From assembly GCA_964454445.1 (NCBI GenBank), contig CAYVTD010000031.1, positions 1 through 38,064 on the forward strand: a stretch of DNA of 38,064 nt, given 5' to 3'. The stretch comes from CAYVTD01 sp964454445. Its GTDB lineage: Bacteria > Bacteroidota > Ignavibacteria > Kapaibacteriales > UBA2268. Under the pieces are notes generated by a model. The model was given only the letters and a program-made list of their open reading frames with translations. It searched no databases and had not been told where the DNA came from. Positions within the stretch are counted from its first letter, which is position 1, and each line of letters opens with the position of its first letter. The position numbers and the translations under genes are program-made. This document shows positions 1-7,788 of this stretch, piece after piece.

Positions 1-248
1 ATTGCACATTGGCCATAAACCAGGCTCTGCCTCCGAGTGCTTTCCATAGCCCAGGGCATTGCAATATTAAACAATGAATAAACTATCCCCTTTTTTTTGC
101 TTGTATCAGGCAAACCAGTCTTTTGTTGACGCTCTTTGCCAGCTTTAAATCGAAACATCCATATAAGACGGGTAGTATAAACAGTAGCCATAAATACTAA
201 TGCGATTTCCTGCAATCTATGCGAGGCGAAATGTAACGAATCACTCAT
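1..248 (-). CDS. N-terminal part of a membrane protein, runs off the left edge
   Basis: An uninterrupted minus-strand frame opens with ATG at 248 and continues past position 1, giving about 82 residues without a stop. The start (MSDSLHFASHRLQEIAL) leads into a hydrophobic segment around residues 14-30 (ALVFMATVYTTRLIWMF). A basic loop rich in Lys, Arg and Gln follows, and then a second, weaker hydrophobic stretch containing NIAMPWAMESTR. This looks like an integral membrane protein with its first transmembrane helix near the N-terminus. The ATG lies 4 bases after the stop of the macro-domain remnant, with AGGGG about 10 bases upstream, so it may once have been co-transcribed with that gene. 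I do not recognise the family with certainty. The frame is clean although its upstream neighbour is broken. The 3' part lies outside the window. Confidence 0.5.
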   Translation of the reverse strand, partial: MSDSLHFASHRLQEIALVFMATVYTTRLIWMFRFKAGKERQQKTGLPDTSKKKGIVYSLFNIAMPWAMESTRRQSLVYGQCA

Positions 249-252
249 AAAC

Positions 253-498
253 TTATACCCCTTGCTTTAATATATCAATTTTTGATGAAAACATTCGTAG
301 TTCCCGGTTGTCGTTTGCACAAATGATTATTTCTTTCAGTTTAGTTTCATTCGACAAATATTTCTTTATGCAATCATACATTATACTAATTGAAGTATCA
401 GGTATAATACCATAAAACCCTGAACCCATCATTGGGAAAGCGATTTTAAAGATGCCTTTTTCATCGGCAGTTTTCAAAGTGTTATTGATAACTTTTTT
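253..498 (-). pseudogene. C-terminal part of macro domain (fragment)
   Basis: In the same frame as the preceding fragment, the seven codons immediately after the TAA at 501-499 (KKVINNT) and the following residues complete a macro domain. Its second nucleotide-binding loop is AFPMMGSGFYGI, followed by DTSISIMYDCIKKYL and EIIICANDNREL. Macro domains bind or hydrolyse ADP-ribose derivatives. The binding-loop glycines are intact, so decay appears recent. A TTG at 477 could start a 74-residue peptide, but that would lack half the fold, so I do not treat it as a gene. Confidence 0.7.
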
Positions 499-1152
499 TT
501 ATTTGTTTCCGCTATCTTCTTCTTGGAAGCTGGGACCAACAGAGTGTAATATATATTTTGCTTTTAAATTGCCTGCTGAACTGACAACCATATCTCCAAC
601 TTTTGCCTTACCCATTGCATCAAGTTCCTTTTTAATTGAGGCACCTCCCCTTGTTGAGATAGCATTGCCATAGCCGGAGCCAAGCGAAAGCGATGTTTGT
701 GCGTAAAACACAAACGCATCGACATCAAGTGTACCGATATCATCTGAATATTTATCGAGAAAATGCTCGGCAAGAATTGATATATCTTCGGTTCTCTCTC
801 GCAAACTTGGGAGATTTATTGGAACAACAGCAAGTCGATAATACAGATCTTCGCGAAACAAGCCTTGTTGAGTTAATAATTTAAGGTCTCTGTTAATGGC
901 ACAAATCACCCTTGCATTCATCTTAACAGTTTTTTCTCCTCCAACAGGAACAAAGCAATGCTCTTGAATCACCCGAAGCAATTTCACTTGCATCGGAGTA
1001 GAAATTTCACCTATCTCATCAAGAAAAATTGTGCCACCATCAGCAAGCTCGAATCTGCCCTTACGGTCGCGAATAGCGCCTGTAAAAGCACCTTTTACAT
1101 GCCCAAATAATTCGCTTTCCTTTCCAAGGTTCCTTCTGGTAGTGCGGCACAA
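499..1152 (-). pseudogene. Second half of sigma-54 AAA+ domain fused to macro-domain N-part (fragment)
   Basis: After the frameshift the AAA+ core resumes with ESELFGHVKGAFTGA, which contains the sigma-54-contacting GAFTGA loop. The Walker B GGTIFLDEIGE and the arginine-finger region FREDLYYRL follow. It runs as far as LRERTEDISILAEHFLDKYS, where the AAA+ lid (normally with WPGNVREL) should begin. Instead the chain passes directly into a macro domain: TLDVDAFVFYAQ, GSGYGNAIS, VVSSAGNLKAKYILHSVGP. The macro part lacks only its first strand. It ends at TAA 501-499 in an A-rich run. A separate translation start for this fragment is not evident. Confidence 0.75.
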
Positions 1153-1805
1153 TTAATCGGCACAAATGGGCCCGAGGCTTGTTTGCTTAGTTGATGCAAG
1201 GCATTTGCCACCATATCTTTACCTGAGCCCGTTTCGCCTTGTATCAATATTGGCACCTGCACATCGGCAAGCTCTTTTATAAGCTGAAATAAATGTATCA
1301 TCGATGGATGCCTGCCAATTATACCCAAAAAACCACGTGAGTTATCCAAACGTTTTCGCAGGTGTATTACTTGTGTTATATCTCGAAATACTACCAGAGC
1401 GCCAGATATCATGCCTGGAGGATCAAGATTGACAACTGTCATTTCGAGATTTCTCAACTCGCCATTTTTTCGATGAAACACCCGCGGATAATGCAATTTC
1501 CCGCCAGGATTCTCCCTCTCGTTGCAAAAAGAACAATCTCCACCGCAAAATCTACCGGGAAAAACTTTATGACAATCCAACCCAATTACTTCTTCACGCT
1601 TGTAACCAGTAATTCTTTCAGCCGCATTATTGAAAAAGAAAACCCTGCGATCAACCCCGTGAGCCATCACACCATCGGTGAGATTGTTTAACAAGGATAC
1701 AAAAGTCTTTCTCATTTCCCTTATTGAGTTAAAAAAGCCATGCTTAAACAAAGATATAACTCTGAGCCGAATCTCATCACGTACCATTCTGAAAATTATC
1801 AACAT
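1095..1805 (-). pseudogene. PAS domain and first half of sigma-54 AAA+ domain (fragment)
   Basis: This open stretch is in the same frame as the ArsC segment. It holds a PAS domain (LLNNLTDGVMAHGVDRR to VFRDITQ) with an inserted cysteine cluster (FCGGDCSFC), a pattern often seen in PAS sensors of sigma-54 activators. The beginning of the AAA+ ATPase follows: GRHPSMIHLFQLI, then the Walker A loop GETGSGKD near codon 305, then GPFVPINCAALPEG. The frame is lost just after GTLE because of the 5-bp duplication at 1116-1125, and it ends at a premature stop at 1095. As it stands the peptide would be an ATPase fragment lacking Walker B, the GAFTGA loop and any DNA-binding domain. Confidence 0.75.
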
Positions 1806-2141
1806 TTCGTCATGGTCTTTTTTTGTTGCTGGATCAGCGAGTGACCAGTGTATTTTTGCAGGTGAACCAGGAAATTCTGGACATATCTCGCGAGCTTGGT
1901 TACATAATGTAATAACTATATCAAAAGTATCTGCTCTAATATTATCAACACTTGTAACTACTTTTTTTGAAATATCTTAACCTAGCTCTTCGAAAACTCT
2001 GATGGTGTTTTGATGTAACTTGTGATTTTTATCTCCGGCGGCAACAACTTCAACGCCTTCTGGTGCTAATCTCTCTGAAAAGCATTGAGCCATTACACTT
2101 CTTCCTGAATTGTCTGTGCATAAAAATAATAATCTAAACAT
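1806..2141 (-). pseudogene. ArsC-type arsenate reductase domain of the broken composite gene
   Basis: Translation from ATG 2141 gives MFRLLFLCTDNSGRSVMAQC, the N-terminal phosphatase-like loop (CX5R) of low-molecular-weight phosphatases and thioredoxin-coupled ArsC. Further on, TLCNQAREICPEFPG matches the ArsC redox segment with two Cys separated by six residues, and a HWSLADPA motif follows. The reading frame continues into the next segment with VRDEIRLRV, the usual ArsC C-terminal helix. All three Cys of the ArsC relay are therefore present. A TAA at 1979-1977 interrupts the segment between EELG and DISKK. Related proteins carry an ordinary residue there, so a single point mutation explains it. 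In the intact ancestor this domain may have sensed arsenate or redox state, or acted as a reductase; that is inference. Confidence 0.7.
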
Positions 2142-2198
2142 TTTGCCTCATCTAAAAAATCAAAAGCACAATATAAGAAAAAGTGTTCAGAAATACAC

Positions 2199-4898
2199 TT
2201 ATCTTTCTACAACAAATTTTCTTATGTAATTATGATTCTTAGATGAAACTTCAAGGAAATATGCTCCCGACACAAGCTCTTTCGTATTTATTGCAAACTC
2301 GGGAAAAACACCCGAAACTGTAACAAAATTGGTCAGCTCCTTGCCTTGTTCATTTTTCACTTTTATTTTTACTGAAGTATCAGATATGTTTAATTTAAGA
2401 CTTAAAAAATCCTTGGTAGGCACCGGATAAACACTAATTAACCTGTCGTCAGTAAGAAAAGCAACAGAACTTGCCTCCGCCTTACCATTCAATACTGTAA
2501 TACTGTCAAGTTTATTGGCATTATTTGAAAAAACAATCATATCCGAAAAGTCACCGGCGGCATCAGGCGAAAAAGTAACATTAAAAGCATAGACACTGCC
2601 AGGCTGGATGATAATAGTATTGTCTTTGCTCAATTCAGGCAGGTCAGTGGTAAAACAATCTTTGTCAGGTCCAAAATATCCAATGATTTCCAAAGGGACA
2701 TTACCGGGATTAGCTACCAATGCCTGACGAATTGCTGATTGACCAACCGGAACTATTCCAAAGTCTATATCTGATGCAGTGATTTGCGGTTCGCCAACCT
2801 TGCCCGCCACTTCCATTTCGTAAGATGTATTCTTTTCTTCAGCAATAATTTTTATTTTATCATTATAAACCCCTAATTCGTCTCCCTTGAAAACAAGTAC
2901 AAAAGTTCCACTCGATTTAGCAGCAATCGTGGTAGAGTAATCCGAACGAACTGTAAAAATGTCTGGATGGCTCATTGGGGTTATTGTCGCTATGTGGATT
3001 TCGGTATTGCTATTGTTCACTATATTGATATATTTAGATTTTTCTTTATTTTTCATAACTGTTCCGAAATCGTATGATTCCGGATTAGTCTTAAAATCAA
3101 TAATGTAATAATTGATTGAAATAGTCGTATCGTTGCCATTTCTATCTGCAAAAGTGATTTTTGCCCGAGCATCTTTTTTTAAATCAATAATAAGGCAATT
3201 TATATTTGCACGATAACTAACGCTTGGTATGATTGGATCGGCAGAATACTCTATGTTGTACGATTCTGCCTCATTAAACAAGACACTACCAAAATTTGAT
3301 CTTAGATCTGGATCATCGGGTAGATCTATAGCCGTAATACGTATTTCCGCACTGTTTTCGTTGAGTGTCCAAGTTGGTTTCGGAGGTAGAGTATCCACAG
3401 CTTTTTCAATATTTTTTAAATACAAATATGCTGGAAATCCATAAGAATCAGAAACATTAAAACCATAAAGATAAACACCAAGCGAATCCGGTGAAAAGAG
3501 ATACAAGGTATGGTCCGGAGGTGGTTCAAAACTTTGCTCTGCAAGCTCTTTGTCCACTACTATATTGCAAGCTGATGCCTGATAATAATTACTTAGAGTA
3601 TAAAACTTGCTTGTGTCTTCGGTAGAGACACCAAACAAAAGATTTGAAGGTATAGTATTTACTGCACTTGGCTTAAACGAAACAGAGAAAAAATTTAGCT
3701 TGTAGCCGGTACCTATACTAGATTTGGGCATGGCAAACGGAACATATTTCGAATGTTGTTCACGTGGTGTTAGCACCATTTCAAAAGGATCATAAGCTTT
3801 TAATGGCTCGCCATCTTCCTGTGAACCCGTATTGTAAAAAACCACTTGTATCGGTTTGTCGGCACTAAGCAAGATTGGGTAGGGAACTTCGATATTCTGA
3901 TTAAGCCGCATTTCAAGCCAACCATTTCCTTTTAAACCACCTGGACCATTCAAGGTTGCAACTAATTTCCCATCTCTATATACTTTTGTATCGGGCAGCT
4001 TGGCAAAAACACGAATTATTGAAGAGTATGTTCGATATGGCATCTGCGGCACTACATATTGAGTACCCCAAGTTTCAACACCTGGCAACATTTCAACTAG
4101 ATAATCGCAATACCGGTTTGTTCGAGGCACATTGGCACATTGATGCCCAGCAACAACAGCAATAGGATTATTCGAAAAAATCGTCGTACCAGACAAATCG
4201 CTGCTATCACCTATGCTCGATAACATAAAAACATCACCTTGCATCAAATTGACTGACATAGTTTCGCCAGGAGTCAAATTATCAGAAGTTTTTGTACCAG
4301 TGTTACCGCCTATCTTTATCGTAACACGAGTAGCATCATAAGGGGCAACAATCCCTACTAAACTCGGTAGCTTTTCTGTACCTGAGTATAATGCATCATA
4401 AGAGGAGACTATATATTCCTTACCTAAAACACTATTTGGCAAAGCAAGAAAACCATCGCTCGATGCTTCATATTTCACAAGCACATAAACACCAACAGGC
4501 ATATCTGAACTGAGATGAACAGCTCTCGAATGATAAATTGCCGATGCCTTTTCGTCTTCATCTGGCATCTTGTTATAGGGCTGAGCCTGTAAAGGAGTTA
4601 AAGATATCTCTACTACTTCAAAAGGTTTGGTATTGATTGTTTTGACAAGACCCAACTCCTTGACTTCGACCATTACAAAAGTAGTATATTCCGAGAAGAT
4701 ATAGATTTTTACAGCATTCTCGGGATTTATAGTTTCGTATCCCGGCGGCACAGTAAACCAGAAATCGTTGCCGATATTGTCTGGTTTTATTAATTTATTG
4801 ATAATCTCATCATTGAGTTCCTTTGAAACAGACGATTGAAATGCAAAAATGAAGATAATAAGCAAGGCCACCACAAAAGAAAAACACTTTGTGAACAT
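2199..4898 (-). CDS. Secreted IgGFc-binding-like protein with T9SS sorting domain
   Basis: An 899-residue exported protein. It has a signal peptide (residues 1 to ~25, FSFVVALLIIFIFAF core) and an N-terminal region with the motif GNDFWFTVPP that resembles the IgGFc-binding N-terminal domain. Two Hydin/ASPM-like Ig repeats follow (YDFGTVMKNKEKSKYI around 600-680 and IDFGIVPVGQSAI around 700-790). The last ~75 residues form a type A T9SS sorting domain (VYPVPTKDFLSLKL to the terminal KFVVER). Such proteins cross the outer membrane through T9SS and are kept on or released from the surface; an adhesive role is plausible but unproven. ATG 4898 is preceded by GGGAGAA. It lies downstream of a paralogue of the same layout and is probably co-transcribed with it. 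Only a weak hairpin (2181-2200) overlaps its stop. Confidence 0.85.
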   Translation of the reverse strand: MFTKCFSFVVALLIIFIFAFQSSVSKELNDEIINKLIKPDNIGNDFWFTVPPGYETINPENAVKIYIFSEYTTFVMVEVKELGLVKTINTKPFEVVEISLTPLQAQPYNKMPDEDEKASAIYHSRAVHLSSDMPVGVYVLVKYEASSDGFLALPNSVLGKEYIVSSYDALYSGTEKLPSLVGIVAPYDATRVTIKIGGNTGTKTSDNLTPGETMSVNLMQGDVFMLSSIGDSSDLSGTTIFSNNPIAVVAGHQCANVPRTNRYCDYLVEMLPGVETWGTQYVVPQMPYRTYSSIIRVFAKLPDTKVYRDGKLVATLNGPGGLKGNGWLEMRLNQNIEVPYPILLSADKPIQVVFYNTGSQEDGEPLKAYDPFEMVLTPREQHSKYVPFAMPKSSIGTGYKLNFFSVSFKPSAVNTIPSNLLFGVSTEDTSKFYTLSNYYQASACNIVVDKELAEQSFEPPPDHTLYLFSPDSLGVYLYGFNVSDSYGFPAYLYLKNIEKAVDTLPPKPTWTLNENSAEIRITAIDLPDDPDLRSNFGSVLFNEAESYNIEYSADPIIPSVSYRANINCLIIDLKKDARAKITFADRNGNDTTISINYYIIDFKTNPESYDFGTVMKNKEKSKYINIVNNSNTEIHIATITPMSHPDIFTVRSDYSTTIAAKSSGTFVLVFKGDELGVYNDKIKIIAEEKNTSYEMEVAGKVGEPQITASDIDFGIVPVGQSAIRQALVANPGNVPLEIIGYFGPDKDCFTTDLPELSKDNTIIIQPGSVYAFNVTFSPDAAGDFSDMIVFSNNANKLDSITVLNGKAEASSVAFLTDDRLISVYPVPTKDFLSLKLNISDTSVKIKVKNEQGKELTNFVTVSGVFPEFAINTKELVSGAYFLEVSSKNHNYIRKFVVER

Positions 4899-4949
4899 AA
4901 GTATTCTCCCAAAGAAATTTCACATTTTATTTAAATAAATATATGAAAT

Positions 4950-7664
4950 TTACTTTAATATTGTAAAGGCATTTGAAATATTTTTATCATTTATTTTTAA
5001 ATTTAGCATGTAAACCCCATTAGCAAGCTTGGATACATTTAATACTAATATGTTTTTTGTTTTGGATATAGTTATCAAACTGCTTAAATCTTCGCCAAGC
5101 ATATTTGAAATCTTGACTTCAGCCATAGCCAAATCATCCAGAGTCCCTTTAGTTTGAGGATTATCGAGGCAAGGAGATATAAATATTTCATTTTTTGCCG
5201 GGTTGGGATATACATTAAGTAAAAAATCTGAATACTCTTGAACGCCTGAGGAAGGAGAGCCAGCCCCCCGAAGAGTAATTTTGCTGTTGTATTCATTAGC
5301 ATCAGTCATTACCTTGATTGAGTCGATAAACAAAGCGTTAGTGTCAGGAGTAAACACAACATCAAGGCGTAAGACTGCGCTAGGCTGAATGACAATTGGT
5401 CTTTCCAATGTTGCTTCTGGCAAAGTAACAGAAAACACTGTATTAGACGGAGGTTCAAAACCGAAAATATATAAAGGTACTTTGCTAGGGTTACCTATTG
5501 TAGTTTGTTTTTGTAAAGTCTCGTCAGTTCTAATTGTTCCAAAATCTATATCTGTTATGCTAACCAGTGGTACGTCTGCATTAGCACTAATGTAGAGCTT
5601 TACTTGTATATTTGCATTTTCCACATCAGCCAACAAAGTAGAATTGAAAAGTCCCTTTTTGTCCGATTTGAATAAAATATTGAAATTTTTGCCGGATTCT
5701 TTGTTCATAGTGAACGGACTGCCATCAAATTCAACAGAAAACAGGTCCTTGTTTTCGACAATTCTAAGATTTTTGACAGTTATCTCCTTGAGAGAAGTAT
5801 TAAGCAATTCGAAGCTATTCTTAGCTGTTTCGCCGACTTTAACGACACCAAAATTAAGCACTTGTGGCTTGAAAGCATATCTTGTTGTAAAATAATTCAA
5901 ATAAATAATAGTATCGTTACCATTTTTATCAGATACATAAAGCGCCGCCCAGGCATCTTTATCAAGATTGATAGCTTCACAAGATACTCTTATGATTGTA
6001 TCAACTCCAGGTACTTTAATAGGATCAACTTTGCAAGAGATATTTGTTGAAAGCGATTCGACGAAATGGACAGAAAACAGGTTTGTCCTTTTTGCTGGAT
6101 CTTCAGGCATATCTTTGATAATTCCATTAATATTGCCTTGAGCATCGCAAGTCCAATCAGCAACTGGAGCTAAGGTATCCCCAATAGCAAGATTAGTGAA
6201 CATCGAAGAAACAGGATAACCATAAGTATTATCAATGCTATTATATCCTTGCAAAAACGAGCAAGTCTTTTCTGGTGATTCTATCAGGAAAATCCCCGAT
6301 TGTGGCAATTGGAAATAATCCGAAGCATAATTGCTATTTTCAACGCTAATTCCCTGGTTATCTCCAAAATAATCTTTGAGTTTCTGTTTATTCATTATTC
6401 CATTGGAAACTGTCCCGATTAGCAGATTATCCGGTATATTGCCAGTACCAGAATGAATAAAGTTATTTACAAGATAATTGTTATCATATTCATCATCGGT
6501 TCCATTTTTTGGTAATGAAAACAAATATTTATTTTGATATTGCTCAATCGGAGGAATAAGCATCATAAATGGTTTCTGATTTTCTTCAGCTGCTAATGTA
6601 TCGTACTTGCCAGTATTGTAAAGTATTACCATCACAGGCTTGTCGCTTTCGAGATATTGAGGTATTGCCTTGCCTTCGCTACGAGCAAGCAAAATCTCTT
6701 TGAAACCAGGTTGGACAACTCCTGCAAGATTGGTTGTTGTAGTCTCTTTGGCATAAATTCTGATAATAGGCGGGGCTATTCTGTTAGGAACTGGAGGTAT
6801 AATATGTTTCTTTCCCCAAGCACAAGTAGGGGGCAACATCTCGACGCAAAAATTTTGCTGACTAGAGCTAAGCGGTATTTTTGCTTTATAATGACTACCT
6901 AAAACAGAGACCGGTTTGTTTGACCTGATTATTGTTCCCGATATATCGCTGCTATCCCCAATAGAAGAAACGACATAAACATCGCCCTTATTCATCGTAA
7001 TTTTAAAAGTATCCCCAGACTTGTGCCCGCCTGATGTACGGGCGTATTTGTTATTTGCCATTATGATAGTAACTTCTGTACCGTCATAAGGAGATACAAC
7101 ACTAAAACAACTCGGATAATGAATAGTGTCTGCCCCCGATTCACCCTCTTCAATCATTTCATAGCCGCGATACGAAGCTACCATATATTCTGTTCCAATG
7201 GCACCAACCGGCAATGCAAGGAAACCATCGCCTGATCTATCGTATTTACCGACAACATAAACTGATACAGGAACATTTGAGGTTATGTTGGCAGCTCGTG
7301 TATAATGAATCTGTTCGGCTGCAGGGGCTTCTTTTAATTGTGGAGAAAATGCCTGAACCGAATCTGGACCGACTTGAAATCTAAATAGTTGATATGGTTT
7401 AATTGTTCTTTGATTGTTGATAGCCATACCGGGTATTTCTAACTTTACCCAGCCGGAATATTCAGATAAAACATAAATATTTACATATTCTAAAGCCCCT
7501 TCTTCATGATAACTAGGAGGCATGGTAAACCAAAAATCATTTCCGACATTGTCAGGAGCATTTATTTTTTCTATCATTTCCGGCGTTAAATCTTGGGAAT
7601 ATATTACATTGTATAATCCAAAAATCGAAATAATGATTAAAACGAGTAATTTCTTTAAATACAT
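4950..7664 (-). CDS. Secreted IgGFc-binding-like protein with T9SS sorting domain (paralogue)
   Basis: A 904-residue paralogue of the neighbouring gene with the same order: signal peptide (MYLKKLLVLIIISIFGLY), GNDFWFTMPP motif, central β-rich region, two Hydin-like repeats (LNFGVVKVGETAKNSF and IDFGTIRTDETLQ), and a T9SS type A tail (VYPNPAKNEIF to NGVYMLNLKI). Both copies carry DGFLALP and SSIGDSSD-SGT blocks at matching positions, so they arose by tandem duplication and have diverged widely. I chose ATG 7664 over the in-frame ATG at 7700. AAAGGAT lies 7 bases before 7664, and a clean signal peptide begins there, whereas the longer form would place charged residues before it. The cheB terminator lies just upstream, so this pair has its own promoter. 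Confidence 0.85.
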   Translation of the reverse strand: MYLKKLLVLIIISIFGLYNVIYSQDLTPEMIEKINAPDNVGNDFWFTMPPSYHEEGALEYVNIYVLSEYSGWVKLEIPGMAINNQRTIKPYQLFRFQVGPDSVQAFSPQLKEAPAAEQIHYTRAANITSNVPVSVYVVGKYDRSGDGFLALPVGAIGTEYMVASYRGYEMIEEGESGADTIHYPSCFSVVSPYDGTEVTIIMANNKYARTSGGHKSGDTFKITMNKGDVYVVSSIGDSSDISGTIIRSNKPVSVLGSHYKAKIPLSSSQQNFCVEMLPPTCAWGKKHIIPPVPNRIAPPIIRIYAKETTTTNLAGVVQPGFKEILLARSEGKAIPQYLESDKPVMVILYNTGKYDTLAAEENQKPFMMLIPPIEQYQNKYLFSLPKNGTDDEYDNNYLVNNFIHSGTGNIPDNLLIGTVSNGIMNKQKLKDYFGDNQGISVENSNYASDYFQLPQSGIFLIESPEKTCSFLQGYNSIDNTYGYPVSSMFTNLAIGDTLAPVADWTCDAQGNINGIIKDMPEDPAKRTNLFSVHFVESLSTNISCKVDPIKVPGVDTIIRVSCEAINLDKDAWAALYVSDKNGNDTIIYLNYFTTRYAFKPQVLNFGVVKVGETAKNSFELLNTSLKEITVKNLRIVENKDLFSVEFDGSPFTMNKESGKNFNILFKSDKKGLFNSTLLADVENANIQVKLYISANADVPLVSITDIDFGTIRTDETLQKQTTIGNPSKVPLYIFGFEPPSNTVFSVTLPEATLERPIVIQPSAVLRLDVVFTPDTNALFIDSIKVMTDANEYNSKITLRGAGSPSSGVQEYSDFLLNVYPNPAKNEIFISPCLDNPQTKGTLDDLAMAEVKISNMLGEDLSSLITISKTKNILVLNVSKLANGVYMLNLKINDKNISNAFTILK

Positions 7665-7714
7665 AAGTTTATCCTTTAAATAAATAAAAAATTCTTTCAA
7701 TTATTGACAATTAT

Positions 7715-7758
7715 AAAAAAAACCTTATTGGCATTTTTTAAGAAAATACCAATAAGGT
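7715..7758 (-). terminator. Rho-independent terminator after cheB
   Basis: On the minus strand ACCTTATTGG (7758-7749) pairs perfectly with CCAATAAGGT (7731-7722), with further A/T pairing inward, and eight T residues follow. It sits 31 bases after the cheB stop and upstream of the T9SS cargo pair, separating the two transcripts. Confidence 0.8.
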
Positions 7759-7788
7759 AAAAGATATTACAAAAAATGAGAGACAACA

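Larger units (their letters stand above)
253..2141 (-). pseudogene. Decayed composite gene: ArsC + PAS + sigma-54 AAA+ + macro domain
   Basis: Read on the minus strand from ATG 2141, the domains are an ArsC-type arsenate reductase (codons ~1-125), a PAS domain with a Cys cluster (~140-255), a sigma-54 activator AAA+ core (~275-460) and a macro (ADP-ribose-binding) domain (~462-627). Three lesions break it. They are an in-frame TAA at 1979-1977 (codon 55), a 5-bp tandem duplication (TTTCC twice at 1116-1125, plus strand) that shifts the frame, and an in-frame TAA at 501-499. Deleting one 5-bp copy makes 2141-253 exactly 628 codons in a single frame, and restores the family consensus LESELFGH. 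The AAA+ lid and the C-terminal DNA-binding helix-turn-helix expected of this regulator class are missing, because the macro domain begins where the lid should start. I infer a regulator gene and a macro-domain gene joined by a deletion and then inactivated. Sequencing error is a less likely alternative. Confidence 0.8.

Noticed and set aside
499..1979. TAA reassigned to an amino acid in this organism
   Set aside because: All other long genes in the window are free of internal TAA and many end with it, so the two TAA codons are lesions of this gene only.
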